This document shows, piece after piece, positions 24,366 to 33,615 of a stretch of DNA of 64,000 nt. The DNA comes from Flavobacterium sp. 90 (GTDB taxonomy: Bacteria > Bacteroidota > Bacteroidia > Flavobacteriales > Flavobacteriaceae), in contig NZ_SMGE01000001.1 of assembly GCF_004339525.1 (NCBI RefSeq), forward strand, positions 2,046,001 through 2,110,000, given 5' to 3'. Under the pieces are notes generated by a model. It did no database searches, had not been told where the DNA came from, and saw only the letters and a program-made list of their open reading frames with translations. Position 1 is the stretch's first letter; every line of letters starts with the position of its first letter. The translations under genes and the position numbers were made by a program.

Positions 24366-25562
24366 TTAAACTCCTAATTTTTTAGCGATTTCTGTTGGAA
24401 TTCCGCCTTTGTTTACCATTAAGGCAGTAGTTTTATATTTTACGAAATTTTTGGTTACAAACAAGAAACCTTTGTAGTCGTTTGTTTCTCCCCAAGAATT
24501 TTTTACGATGTAATATTCTTTTCCGGTTTGATCTTTTGCAATACCAATAATGTGCATTCCGTGATCGTCTGTTGTTGTGTAGTTATCAAACGCAGCCTGA
24601 CGCATTTCCGGAGTGATTTCTGGTTCTGCTTTTGGTCCGTTGAACATATCTGCTTTTTCTTCGGCAGTCATATCATCAAATTTCTTTGTTGGTACATAAG
24701 CAACACCATTTTTCCAGCTAAAGCTTTTTTCACTTACGTCAGTTGCCCAAGCTACAGTATATCCTTTTTTCAATGCATTGTCAATAACATCTGTCATGTC
24801 ATTTACTTTTACATTGTAAACCTGATCAAGTGACCAGTTGTCCGGCACCATCAAAGTTGTTTTTTGGTAGTATGGAGAAGTTGTAAAAGATGACATTTCA
24901 ACATATTCATCAGGATTGATTCCTACTACTTCTTTAGCAAAAGTTTGTGGCGTGTAGTTTTTTCCTTTGTATGTAAAGTTTTCCGGCACTTTTCCTAAAT
25001 AAGAATCGATAACTGCAGCATACGCTTTTTGCCAGTTTGGAGTCAATTCACCATTTGGATTTTTTACAACAGCTGCCAAAACTGCTTCGATAAGAGCTGA
25101 CATTTCGCCAAATTTATTTTTGTCAGTTCCGTAGTTTAATCCTGTATAAACTTCTCTTGGTACAGTTCCGTATTTTTTATACATATTAATTACATCGTGC
25201 AAAGCTCCACCGTCACCCAAAGTAACTGCTCCGTGCATACGAACATAATTTACACCTTTTTCTACATAAACATTTCTAGCCGAATAAATTTGTGACAATT
25301 CAACTGGTTGTTTTCCTAAACGAATCATTTCTGACTCTAAAAAAGAATTTGTAGAATAACTCCAACAAGTTCCCGAAGATCCCTGTGATTTTACAGAAGT
25401 TGTTCCCAGATTAATTTGCTCTGTAAATTTAAAAGCTTCTTTACTTTTTTCGCTTGCATTCGCTTTTAGTGAATTAACTAAAATGTCCTGTGCAAAACAG
25501 CCTGTCGCTCCAGCAAAAAAAACAGAAGCTGCAAGTACTGATTTAAATGAAAATGTACTCAT
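24366..25562 (-). CDS. Exported C1 cysteine peptidase (bleomycin hydrolase/aminopeptidase C family)
   Basis: 398 residues. Signal peptide 1-25 (ATGCFAQ). The papain-like triad is intact: Cys66 in KSQGSSGTCWSYS, His334 in DDHGMHIIGI and Asn355 in VKNSWGE. A large insertion between Cys and His is typical of the Peptidase_C1B family. Unlike cytoplasmic PepC/bleomycin hydrolase it carries an export signal, so it should act in the periplasm or outside the cell. Single gene, divergent from an AraC regulator. Its 3' end has a near-identical duplicate at 20750-20905. Confidence 0.88.
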   Translation of the reverse strand: MSTFSFKSVLAASVFFAGATGCFAQDILVNSLKANASEKSKEAFKFTEQINLGTTSVKSQGSSGTCWSYSTNSFLESEMIRLGKQPVELSQIYSARNVYVEKGVNYVRMHGAVTLGDGGALHDVINMYKKYGTVPREVYTGLNYGTDKNKFGEMSALIEAVLAAVVKNPNGELTPNWQKAYAAVIDSYLGKVPENFTYKGKNYTPQTFAKEVVGINPDEYVEMSSFTTSPYYQKTTLMVPDNWSLDQVYNVKVNDMTDVIDNALKKGYTVAWATDVSEKSFSWKNGVAYVPTKKFDDMTAEEKADMFNGPKAEPEITPEMRQAAFDNYTTTDDHGMHIIGIAKDQTGKEYYIVKNSWGETNDYKGFLFVTKNFVKYKTTALMVNKGGIPTEIAKKLGV

Positions 25563-25805
25563 AATGATTGTTTAATTATTTAATAAATTAGTAGTGGTAA
25601 TTTACTTTTTGTTACAAAACAATTAAATTTTAGCTAAAAAAACTAACTTATAACCGTTAATATTTACAAAATCTTTTTATTAAGCTAACAAAACTTACAA
25701 ATATGACAAAATGGTTGAGTGTTTTTGAATCAAAATCAATCGCTATTTTATTATTCCTCAATATGTATTAATTTGGTTCGCGCAATTGCAGCAAATACGA
25801 CCCAG

Positions 25806-26603
25806 ATGTACGAACTCGAAAAAGAGAAATACTTAGGCAATACCAAAAACATTTTTAACAACACGCAAGGAATTGCTGTTGTTGAAACCGAGTATAAAAG
25901 TAAGGTTTACGAAGGCTGGCATTCGCATAATAATGCACATATTACATTGTTTCTAAAAGGCGGAACAACTGAAAAACGTAAAAATTTTAGCGAAAATATT
26001 GGTCCGGGTTCTTTACTATTCTATCACAGCGACGAATTGCATTTGAATCAAAACACTCTTTTTCCGTCTAAAAATATCAATATTGAAGTTGAAGAAGATC
26101 TATTGAAAGAACTTCAAATTTCTGAAGCAATTATCGAGAAATCTATTCAAAATACTGCCCTTACCAAATTTTTGATTTTAAAAATATTTAAAGAATCTCA
26201 GATCTCTGATACTTTTTCGGGCGACACTATTAAGATGTTGTTTGCTCAAATCTCCAATTCTAATGTTCATTTAGAACGTTTTGATAAAAGTCCGTTTTGG
26301 GTAAAAAGTCTAGAAGAATTATTGAACGATTGCTGGAATGAGAATCCCAATTTGCAGGATCTTGCCACGGTTTTAAACTTAAATCCAATTACAATTTCGA
26401 AGCATTTTCCTAAATATTTTGGCTGTACTCTTGGAGAATATATGCGCCGGATTAAAATCAATCGTTCGCTTTCGCTGATTCAATCCAGCGAAGATAATTT
26501 AACCGAAATTGGTTTTCAATGTGGTTTTTCAGACCAAAGTCATTTTATCAGAACTTTTAAAAATCAAACAGGATTTTTACCCAAACAATTTCAGAAATTA
26601 TAG
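25806..26603 (+). CDS. AraC-family transcriptional regulator
   Basis: 265 residues from the ATG at 25806 (MYELEKEKYLG). An in-frame ATG at 25719 would add a leader without domain support. The N-terminal cupin-like sensor (about 25-85) includes EGWHSHNNAHITLFLKGG and GPGSLLFYHSDELH. The C-terminal double helix-turn-helix (about 175-262) includes QDLATVLNLNPITISKHFPK and LTEIGFQCGFSDQSHFIRTF. It probably controls the CPBP protease gene 79 bp downstream or the divergent C1 peptidase gene. Ligand unknown. Confidence 0.88.
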   Translation: MYELEKEKYLGNTKNIFNNTQGIAVVETEYKSKVYEGWHSHNNAHITLFLKGGTTEKRKNFSENIGPGSLLFYHSDELHLNQNTLFPSKNINIEVEEDLLKELQISEAIIEKSIQNTALTKFLILKIFKESQISDTFSGDTIKMLFAQISNSNVHLERFDKSPFWVKSLEELLNDCWNENPNLQDLATVLNLNPITISKHFPKYFGCTLGEYMRRIKINRSLSLIQSSEDNLTEIGFQCGFSDQSHFIRTFKNQTGFLPKQFQKL

Positions 26604-26682
26604 CGAAGGCAAATTTCATTCTATTTTTTGTTTTTGATGTCGCCTAATTTTGCTTTATCATAAATGATAAAACACAATCAAA

Positions 26683-27543
26683 ATGGAAACGCTTACTTTA
26701 AAACAAAGAACTTTTAATTCTCCTGTAACCAAAATTATTCTGGCTATACTTACTTTTATGGCAGTTGTAATTATTGGTCAACAAATTGCCGCAAAATTAC
26801 TGGAATTAACCTCGCTTGATAAGGATTATCGCAATCTTCTAAAAGGGCTTTTTGTCTCGGCATCGTGCATTTTCAGTTATATTCTTTTCTTTAAAAAATA
26901 CGACAAAAGAACCGTAACAGAATTAGCGACAAAAGGACTTTTCAAGAATATTACTATTGGAGTTTTAATTGGTTTTATACTGCAATCGCTTACTATTTTA
27001 GTAATGTACCTCAACGGAAATTACAGCGTTGTAAACATCAACCCAATTTCGTTTATCCTGATTCCGTTTGCGATTATGTTTACAGTTGCCATTATCGAAG
27101 AAATATTGGTACGCGGAATTATATTTAGAATTATGGAAGAAAAACTGGGAACTTATATTTCTCTGACTTTTTCTTCGATACTATTTGGAGTTTTACATTT
27201 GGCAAATCCTAACGGAACTTTGATTTCGAGCATCTGTATTACTACCGCAGGTTTTTTAATGGGCGCAGCTTTTATTTACAGTCGTAATTTATGGATGCCT
27301 ATTGCATTGCATTTTGCATGGAATTTTACACAGTCGGGAATTTATGGCGCCATAACATCAGGAAACGAAAAAACGAGTAGTTTATTAACGGCAAAAATAC
27401 AAGGTCCGGAATTTATAACCGGTGGAGAATTTGGTCCCGAAGGATCATTACAGGCAATTGCTTTTTGTGCCTTAGGAACTATTATATTATTGATTTTGAT
27501 TCATAAAGAGAATAAAATCATTAAACCTTATTGGAAGAAATAA
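26683..27543 (+). CDS. CPBP-family intramembrane metalloprotease (Abi/CAAX-like)
   Basis: 286 residues with about eight hydrophobic helices. The family motifs are EEILVRG (Glu139/Glu140, Arg144), FGVLHLANP (His172) and ALHFAWNF near 209, matching the EExxxR ... FxxxH ... HxxxN pattern of Rce1-type proteases. In bacteria such proteins process or protect against peptides in the membrane. It follows the AraC gene on the same strand and ends in a clear terminator. Confidence 0.87.
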   Translation: METLTLKQRTFNSPVTKIILAILTFMAVVIIGQQIAAKLLELTSLDKDYRNLLKGLFVSASCIFSYILFFKKYDKRTVTELATKGLFKNITIGVLIGFILQSLTILVMYLNGNYSVVNINPISFILIPFAIMFTVAIIEEILVRGIIFRIMEEKLGTYISLTFSSILFGVLHLANPNGTLISSICITTAGFLMGAAFIYSRNLWMPIALHFAWNFTQSGIYGAITSGNEKTSSLLTAKIQGPEFITGGEFGPEGSLQAIAFCALGTIILLILIHKENKIIKPYWKK

Positions 27544-27581
27544 GAGTATCGGCCTTTATTTTTTTATATAAAAACACTTTC

Positions 27582-27613
27582 AAATTCCCAATAATTACGT
27601 TGGGAATTTTTTA
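27582..27613 (+). terminator. Terminator between converging genes
   Basis: Stem AAATTCCCAA (27582-27591) / TTGGGAATTT (27600-27609), 8-nt loop, T-tract. It ends the CPBP gene; the opposing BamA-like gene ends just beyond. Confidence 0.78.
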
Positions 27614-27623
27614 GTTTAAAGAT

Positions 27624-28778
27624 TTATCTTAGCCAATTGCTGCCAAAAACAACATAATACGCCCATTCTTCGGGACCTTTTGCAACGTCTACTCCCATTC
27701 TTAGCTTGAATTTTCGAGCCAATAAATATCTAAAACCGGTTCCGTAACTGTAAACTACAGGTTTAGCAAAAGCTTTATCCCAATCGTTAAAAGCACTTGC
27801 AAGACCGCCATAGCCCATCACACTCCATCTTCTATAAACGTCCCATCTTAGCTCTGCTTCTGTTACTATACTTGTTTTTCCCTGATATCTTGCTGCCGGA
27901 ATTCCTCTTAGATTAATTCCCGGTAAAAGATAAAAAGGCGGATTTCCAAAGGATTGTTCCCCTTCTAATCTAAGACCTCCAATTAGTTTTTTTGCAATAG
28001 GATAATATCCAATTGCAGATAAATTTACACGCCAGGCATCATAATCACTTCCTATTGAATTATCTGACCAAAAGAAATCTGATTGCAAACGGATTCCCTT
28101 ATCGGGTGTAAAAATATTATCGCGACCATCAAACTGAATTGCACCTCCTAATTGACTTACTGTACTTTTTATGTCTTTGGGTTTTATAAAAGAGGGAAGA
28201 TTGGCATCTGGAATATCAATATTAGAATTCAGGAAAAGATATTGTGGTCCTGCGCTCCATTTTGCATTTCGAAACTGCTTAAGCCATTGTGTATAGAAAA
28301 CCGTCGATTTAAAATTAAGTTTAAATTCTAAATCTTTTCCTGATGGTAAATTTTCATAAAACGAAAGATTCATATTACCATAACCCGCCATGACTCTGTA
28401 CAAAATTCTTGGTTTTATTAAAGTGCTGGAACGAAATGCACCTACCATCCAGCTTTTATTTCCGGTATACATTCCGATTGCTCCTGTAATATCAGGATTT
28501 ATAAATCGTTTTTTACCATTTTCATCGATAACCGGCGCGTGTTTTTTAAGAAAAACCGGCACAACTGCACCACCAATTCCACCCAAAGCCGGTTCTGTAA
28601 TAAGCGTTGGAACCACCAAAAAACCATGCGCATAAATAATATAATCACTTAAATCGAAGGCTCCATCCAAAGAATCTTTTACACTAATATGTTGTTTTTG
28701 TCCCATCATTGTCGAGAATGATAAGATGAAGAAGAGATTTAACAGGGCAATTTTACGCAAGTGAGTTGTGCTTTTCAT
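27624..28778 (-). CDS. BamA/TamA-family outer membrane beta-barrel protein
   Basis: 384 residues from the ATG at 28778, chosen because MKSTTHLRKIALLNLFFILS is a signal peptide; an ATG at 28805 lies outside it. The body shows alternating-strand beta-barrel features with the surface antigen (D15) pattern: GAIQFDGRDNIFTPDKGIRL and LLPGINLRGIPAARYQG (the RG conserved in loop 6 of BamA-like barrels). It ends on an aromatic-rich last strand, AYYVVFGSNWL. No POTRA domains are present, so it is a short barrel-only form. It shares a transcript direction and short gaps with the porin-like gene and the AraC regulator upstream. Confidence 0.82.
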   Translation of the reverse strand: MKSTTHLRKIALLNLFFILSFSTMMGQKQHISVKDSLDGAFDLSDYIIYAHGFLVVPTLITEPALGGIGGAVVPVFLKKHAPVIDENGKKRFINPDITGAIGMYTGNKSWMVGAFRSSTLIKPRILYRVMAGYGNMNLSFYENLPSGKDLEFKLNFKSTVFYTQWLKQFRNAKWSAGPQYLFLNSNIDIPDANLPSFIKPKDIKSTVSQLGGAIQFDGRDNIFTPDKGIRLQSDFFWSDNSIGSDYDAWRVNLSAIGYYPIAKKLIGGLRLEGEQSFGNPPFYLLPGINLRGIPAARYQGKTSIVTEAELRWDVYRRWSVMGYGGLASAFNDWDKAFAKPVVYSYGTGFRYLLARKFKLRMGVDVAKGPEEWAYYVVFGSNWLR

Positions 28779-28878
28779 AGTAGAAACTGAATATTTATTT
28801 GCCAATTAATCAACTTTAGAATTTATTGCATTCTTAAAAATATCAACCAGGAAAAGCTGCAAAAAACGCCACCTAAAT

Positions 28879-29847
28879 TTATTTTTTCTTAAAGCTAAAG
28901 ACATGTGCAAGCGTCAGGAAAAATGTATTTCCCTGAAATCTATTTACGGCCTCAACCTCGCCTATCCATCTAAATCCTGCCGAAGTACTACAGCCAATAT
29001 GATAATAATTAATCTCGGCTCCAATTCCTGCCACACGATCTTTGTCTGTTTCAATTGTTCCAAATATTGGAACCGGAATTTTATCATTTGTTACTTTATA
29101 TTGCAAATAATAAATTAAACCGGCATTAAGTATTCCTTTTGGAGCCGTTTTTTCGGCATTCATCATATAGAATGTTCTTCCCAAACCTCCTTCAACACTC
29201 AAAATATCTCCGGTTTTAATATCAGTATCTTTCTTTTTTCCATTTAACTCATAAGCTGCTAATACAGAGAAATGAAACGTTTTTTTATCATTAAAAAACA
29301 AAGTTGTTCCTCCTGAAAATTCGTTCATAAACATTCCTAAACCTGTATTATCTGAAGCTCCTGCAGTAAATCTGCCTGTTGGTAAATACATTTGATAACT
29401 AAAAACAAAATCAGCTCTTTTATTGTGCCAACCCAATTGTATAGGCTGAATATAAGTATCTGTATACGCTAATGAATTTGTTGCATTTACACTATTTCCC
29501 TGAATTGTATTAGCCGCAAAAGGAAGCAGGACAGTTGCTCCATAATTGGCTCCCAAAATTTTAAAATCACTTACATATGACGCTCCTACACCTGTAATAG
29601 TCATCGTTAAATCAGGATTTGCAATTGATTTATCTCCATTTGCATTTCGCAATGATGATGCGCTATAAAAATATCCGGGTATATAAACACTTAAAGTATT
29701 TACAGGATTTTGTGTTCCTGATTGCAATCCCATGGCACCAAGTATGTGACCACCTTTAAGCTGTGCATTTCCAGACAAACAAATAAACAAAAGTGCTAAG
29801 ACAAGTATGAATTTTGATGCTTGTCTTTGATTGAATTTTGTATTCAT
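28879..29847 (-). CDS. Outer-membrane porin-like transporter (SphA / phenol MetA-type family)
   Basis: 322 residues with signal peptide 1-28 (ending SGNAQ). A beta-barrel protein of the PF13557-like group: N-terminal GGHILGAMGLQSGTQNP, then strands with alternating aromatic and small residues, DFVFSYQMYLPTGRF (a family hallmark), and a C-terminal strand ending in LAHVFSFKKK. Thought to pass hydrophobic or aromatic compounds across the outer membrane; substrate unknown. It lies 56 bp after the AraC gene and 100 bp before the BamA-like gene. Confidence 0.75.
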   Translation of the reverse strand: MNTKFNQRQASKFILVLALLFICLSGNAQLKGGHILGAMGLQSGTQNPVNTLSVYIPGYFYSASSLRNANGDKSIANPDLTMTITGVGASYVSDFKILGANYGATVLLPFAANTIQGNSVNATNSLAYTDTYIQPIQLGWHNKRADFVFSYQMYLPTGRFTAGASDNTGLGMFMNEFSGGTTLFFNDKKTFHFSVLAAYELNGKKKDTDIKTGDILSVEGGLGRTFYMMNAEKTAPKGILNAGLIYYLQYKVTNDKIPVPIFGTIETDKDRVAGIGAEINYYHIGCSTSAGFRWIGEVEAVNRFQGNTFFLTLAHVFSFKKK

Positions 29848-29903
29848 AGTTGTTATTTTAAATATTAATTGAGATTACACAACTACTTTTTACAACTCTT
29901 TTT

Positions 29904-31100
29904 TTAATTTGAAGTTGGTTTAAAATAATAAGTATTTGTTTTCTCAGGATTAATCCTAATTACTTTGAAGTATTCAGAAGGCGATTTTCCGGTATGTTTT
30001 ATAAAAGCTCTGAAACAAGTTGTTCTCGACTTAAATCCGGAACCCCATGCCATGCCTTCTAAAGATAAATCCTTCCATTCTGGATCGTTTATTTTTTCTT
30101 TAAAATATTCGATCCTTTTTAGATTTACATAATCCTGAAAATGAAGATTAAATTCTGAATTGATTAAATTTGAAAGATGATGAACTGATATTCCGGTTTC
30201 ATCAGATATATCGCGAATCACTAAATCCTTTTTCAAAAAGAGTTCTTTTGAAATAAAAATACTTTCTAATTTTTCCAGATAAAGTTCTTTTTTCTCTATT
30301 GTTATTTCTTTTGAAATTGGCAAAACATTACAAGTTTCAAGTGTTTTGTCTATTACCAAATCATCTGAAGCAAAACTATAATTATCTTCCGTCTCGTTTG
30401 TATCGTAAAAAATATGAGGTCTGAAATAGAGCCAGCCAACTGTAAAAACCAATACGGCCGAAATTAAAACATAACATGATAAATCAATAGTATCTACTTT
30501 GCTAATCAAAAAATAGTGCACAAAAAGTGCTGAAAACAAAAACAAGATCATCAAATTATATACTCTGATCCAACTTAAAACCTTTCTTCGGCTAAAGTGG
30601 TTTTCTTTGATACTTTTTAAATCGTAATTTAAAATCATCATTGTCTGGCAAAACGCATAGGACAGCCAGACTGTTAAGCTTAACATCGAAAAAGGACTGT
30701 TTATTTTATCCGAAATATAATGGACTGCTTTAATACCCAGAGAGTTTCCTGCCCATACAAAAACGGTCAGACTAAAGTACACCATGAAAGGTAAAAAATG
30801 CAGCCAGTCATACCTTCGAAACATTTTGTCTGAAAACAAGATGCTCCTAACATATAAAAAAGCAGAAGGCGCCACTAAAAAAACAAATGATTTTGTGATC
30901 ATGAACAGATCCGGAAAACTCTTAAAAACTGTAGCAGACAGATAAAAATTATAAATACTCACAACCGCAAGGCTAAACAAAAACATCCCCAGAAAAAAAC
31001 TTTTTGAATAATTTTTTTTCGAAAACAGAACCATAAACGATGTTGCAAAACCAACTATTGTTGCTGTAAAAAAGAAAATTGAAAGTAATATATCGATCAT
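29904..31100 (-). CDS. AraC-type regulator with N-terminal seven-helix membrane domain
   Basis: 398 residues. About seven hydrophobic helices (1-230) are followed by a cytoplasmic linker and a double helix-turn-helix at about 285-385 (VIRDISDETGISVHHLSNLI, NSEFNLHFQDYVN, then GFKSRTTCFRAFIKHTGKSP). This build is typical of Bacteroidota membrane-bound regulators that sense an envelope signal. It probably drives the porin-like and BamA-like genes immediately downstream. A perfect 13-bp dyad stands 82-115 bp upstream. Confidence 0.85.
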   Translation of the reverse strand: MIDILLSIFFFTATIVGFATSFMVLFSKKNYSKSFFLGMFLFSLAVVSIYNFYLSATVFKSFPDLFMITKSFVFLVAPSAFLYVRSILFSDKMFRRYDWLHFLPFMVYFSLTVFVWAGNSLGIKAVHYISDKINSPFSMLSLTVWLSYAFCQTMMILNYDLKSIKENHFSRRKVLSWIRVYNLMILFLFSALFVHYFLISKVDTIDLSCYVLISAVLVFTVGWLYFRPHIFYDTNETEDNYSFASDDLVIDKTLETCNVLPISKEITIEKKELYLEKLESIFISKELFLKKDLVIRDISDETGISVHHLSNLINSEFNLHFQDYVNLKRIEYFKEKINDPEWKDLSLEGMAWGSGFKSRTTCFRAFIKHTGKSPSEYFKVIRINPEKTNTYYFKPTSN

Positions 31101-31181
31101 GTGTTTTAGCTTGATTTATTAAAAATATTCCTTTTCCTTTCTAAATTAGGTTTAAAAAGAAGTCATTATCAACTTATCAAG

Positions 31182-31215
31182 TACTATACTTATCTGGGGA
31201 TTGATAAGTATAGTA
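31182..31215. repeat. Perfect 13-bp dyad upstream of the membrane AraC gene
   Basis: TACTATACTTATC (31182-31194) and its exact complement (31203-31215), 8-bp spacer. No T-tract follows on the strand of the upstream gene, so an operator is as likely as a terminator. A related half-site CTTATCA occurs at 31173-31179. Confidence 0.65.
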
Positions 31216-31240
31216 TCTTATTCTTTTAAGACATTATAGT

Positions 31241-31828
31241 CTATTTTTTTGCCAATCCCGGAGGAAAACCTGCAAGTATTTTTTTGATTGAATTAGCAAT
31301 AAATTCTTCTGGATTATCTGGTTTGCTGTCTATTTCTGCATTCCCAATTCCTTGCCACACTAATTTTTGAGTTTTTGTAGATACAATATCAATTATCAGA
31401 GAGCCATCAACATAATCATAAGTATTATATGTTGTGTTTGCTCCTCCCATCATAGCACCGCCGCCCCAATATCCGTATGGACGATACATTCCTCCATAGC
31501 CATAGAAGTCAGTGTTTGATGATACTGATGTTTTATTTTTTAAAATAGATACTGCGTTTACTTTTAAATCCGGATTATTAGTCGCTTCGGTAAAACCTTT
31601 ACTAATAAGTTCCGCGCGGATTGCTTTTGTAATTCGATCAACATTTAATTGATTTACCTGACCTTCTTGCGCTTTTAAATCATAAACTGCAAAAGTTTTG
31701 TATTCGCTAAAATTAGCACTGTGGTCGTAATCATTTGTAACTTTTACGGTTGGAGCACAACTGTAAAAAAGACCCAACAACAACATTGGGATAATGCGAA
31801 GATTCTTTCTTTTAATATTCATTTTCAT
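31241..31828 (-). CDS. DUF4136 lipoprotein
   Basis: 195 residues. Lipobox GLFYSC places the lipidated Cys at 24. The DUF4136 domain fills the rest: DYDHSANFSEYKTFAVYD near the start and YVDGSLIIDIVSTKTQKLVW QGIGNAEI towards the end, with a Gly/Tyr-rich loop between. Envelope-located, function unknown. The nearest upstream gene on the same strand (DUF6515) is 245 bp away, so it probably has its own promoter. Confidence 0.85.
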   Translation of the reverse strand: MKMNIKRKNLRIIPMLLLGLFYSCAPTVKVTNDYDHSANFSEYKTFAVYDLKAQEGQVNQLNVDRITKAIRAELISKGFTEATNNPDLKVNAVSILKNKTSVSSNTDFYGYGGMYRPYGYWGGGAMMGGANTTYNTYDYVDGSLIIDIVSTKTQKLVWQGIGNAEIDSKPDNPEEFIANSIKKILAGFPPGLAKK

Positions 31829-31964
31829 TGTATTTTAAATTAATGATTAAACTAGTTTAATTGGAATTATAAAATCTTGAATAAATATTATCCGAATGGC
31901 AAGTAACATTAAACAATTGTTAATTTATTGCAATCCATTAGATTACAACACCTTACCTCACACT

Positions 31965-31972
31965 CAAAGATA
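31965..31972 (-). promoter_or_regulatory. Candidate -7 element for the DUF4136 gene
   Basis: The minus strand reads TATCTTTG, 137 bp before the start codon. A CAAA-type -33 lies 24 bp upstream, a little far. Confidence 0.35.
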
Positions 31973-32073
31973 AATTATTTTATTTAATTAACATAACAAA
32001 ATAAATAAAATTCTTACTTATTTGTCAGAACGATTTGTTTATCAGTAAATTAACCGTTCTTATTTTTTTACTT

Positions 32074-32826
32074 CTATTTTCCCTGAACAACAACATAACT
32101 GTCTTGTCCATCTTTAGAAATTGGCTGATAATACACATTATTATAAATCATGTATTTTTGACCGTCAATAGTTTTTTCTTCGGCTCCTTCAGGAAGATGC
32201 GAAACAACTGCTCCAACTGGTGCATCTACTACTTTATATTTACTGGTATCTTTTGTATAATAAGCACCTCCATAATAATAGTATTCTGTTCCTGAAACAT
32301 TAATCGTCACATAACCTTTTGGCAATTCGGAAATTGTTGCTCCAAGTGGCGCAGGTACAACTTTATAACCATTGGATTCTTTTGTATAGTAAACTCCATC
32401 ATCGTAGTTATACTGATTATTTTCGACTGAAATTACGATTGCAGCTGTTGTTAATGTTGCGGCAAAAAATCCTATCGGAAACCATGTTGGTCCCCAATAA
32501 TAAGGCACAAACGGATGATAGATATATGGATATGGCACCGGATAAGGATGAAATGGCACCGGATAAGGTCTTGGATATGGATGTGGCGGCGGAGGTAATG
32601 GCCTTGGCGGAATTGGTCTTGGTCCTGGCGGAATTGGACGCGGCGTTGGCGGAATCGGCCTTGGTGTTGGCATTGGACGCGGAGTTGGCATTGGTCTCGG
32701 CATAGGACGCATTGGTGTAAAATGACCAAAACGCTGTGCTGTGGCATCTTCCGGAATCATAAGCAGTACTGCAAAGAATGCAATAATTATGATTGAGATT
32801 TTATTTTTGGGTTGATATAATTTCAT
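32074..32826 (-). CDS. DUF6515-type exported protein with proline-rich repeats
   Basis: 250 residues. Signal peptide 1-30 (EDATAQ). Residues about 37-112 form a striking Pro-rich tract: PMPRPMPTPRPM and PIPPTPRPIPPGPRPIPP, then Tyr-Pro repeats (HPYPRPYPVPFHPYP). A hydrophobic segment follows (about 115-135). The C-terminal part has three SH3-like repeats: GVYYTKESNGYKVVPAPLGA, YYTKDTSKYKVVDAPVGA and VYYQPISKDG. Probably spans the envelope and interacts with peptidoglycan or surface polymers; function unproven. It lies 19 bp after the DUF2092 gene, in an operon with DUF2252. Confidence 0.8.
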   Translation of the reverse strand: MKLYQPKNKISIIIIAFFAVLLMIPEDATAQRFGHFTPMRPMPRPMPTPRPMPTPRPIPPTPRPIPPGPRPIPPRPLPPPPHPYPRPYPVPFHPYPVPYPYIYHPFVPYYWGPTWFPIGFFAATLTTAAIVISVENNQYNYDDGVYYTKESNGYKVVPAPLGATISELPKGYVTINVSGTEYYYYGGAYYTKDTSKYKVVDAPVGAVVSHLPEGAEEKTIDGQKYMIYNNVYYQPISKDGQDSYVVVQGK

Positions 32827-32845
32827 AACTATGGAGTTTATTGGA

Positions 32846-33586
32846 TTATTTAGTGTTTTCTCTAGGCGCTAACTTCACTATTGTAGCTTTTGGCGGCGTC
32901 GTAAATTCAAACATTGAATCCGGATAATCATTATTTATGGTCCAATCTTTATAGAGGGCTTCATATTGTGGTTTGTCTTTATCAGAGGTATAAATGATTA
33001 CCATTTTTACCGGCAGAAACAAATCATCGCTTCCAATCCAGAATTGAAAACTCTTTGTTTTATCATTTCCTGCAATATGAAAACACTCACGCCCATCGAC
33101 TATCGTTTTTCCTAAAAAAATCAAATTGCCTTGTTCTGAAAGAAGATCCTGCAAAAATGTGGGATAGAAAAAATCGGCACCGGGAAATTCAATTCCAAAT
33201 TTTTTACTCACCTCATCAATAGTTTCGATTACAGAACCCGGAGCTGCAGTAAAACCATAGGTATTATTATCAAATGAATAATAATTTAGTTTTTTTCCGT
33301 TGTACCAAAAACCTCGATTTCCTTTATCTCCTGTAGAAGCAACCTTCATTTTATCTGGAAATTTAATCGAAACCTTGTCTGTTATTGCATGTTTTATAAG
33401 CCCCAAATTTTCATTTGGAACATCATAAGTTGTAACCGCTGTAAAACTACACGCTTTAATATCCTGCAAAGTTTCACCAGCCCGATGTAATAGAAAAACA
33501 GCCGTAGAATCTATACGCTGTGTCTGGCCATTTGTTGTGATTGTAATAATCACAAAGCCCATCAAAAACAAAAACTTTTTACCCAT
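32846..33586 (-). CDS. DUF2092 exported protein (LolA/LolB-like fold)
   Basis: 246 residues with signal peptide 1-20 (ITTNGQ). The DUF2092 pattern is seen in TLQDIKACSFTAVTTYDVP, KVSIKFPDKMKVASTGDKGN and KSFQFWIGSDDLFLPVKMVI. The family is predicted to adopt a LolA-like half-barrel binding a lipid or other hydrophobic ligand in the periplasm. It sits 29 bp downstream of DUF2252 and 19 bp upstream of DUF6515, clearly one operon. Confidence 0.8.
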   Translation of the reverse strand: MGKKFLFLMGFVIITITTNGQTQRIDSTAVFLLHRAGETLQDIKACSFTAVTTYDVPNENLGLIKHAITDKVSIKFPDKMKVASTGDKGNRGFWYNGKKLNYYSFDNNTYGFTAAPGSVIETIDEVSKKFGIEFPGADFFYPTFLQDLLSEQGNLIFLGKTIVDGRECFHIAGNDKTKSFQFWIGSDDLFLPVKMVIIYTSDKDKPQYEALYKDWTINNDYPDSMFEFTTPPKATIVKLAPRENTK

Positions 33587-33615
33587 ATATTCTATTTTAA
33601 ATAATTATTGAAAGG

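Noticed and set aside
20750..24521. The two peptidase 3' ends as attL/attR of an integrated element
   Set aside because: No integrase lies between them, the intervening Dyp and peptidase genes look chromosomal, and the shared segment is coding sequence rather than a tRNA or known attachment site. A duplication scar fits better.
15000..25600. Retron around the PtuA-PtuB pair
   Set aside because: PtuAB pairs accompany some retrons, but no reverse transcriptase gene or msr-msd-like region is visible from 14.3 to 25.6 kb. The upstream partners are hsdM and hsdS.
32319..32747. Additional frames opposite or overlapping the DUF6515 gene
   Set aside because: They are shadows of the proline-rich coding tract, whose repetitive codons keep other frames open.
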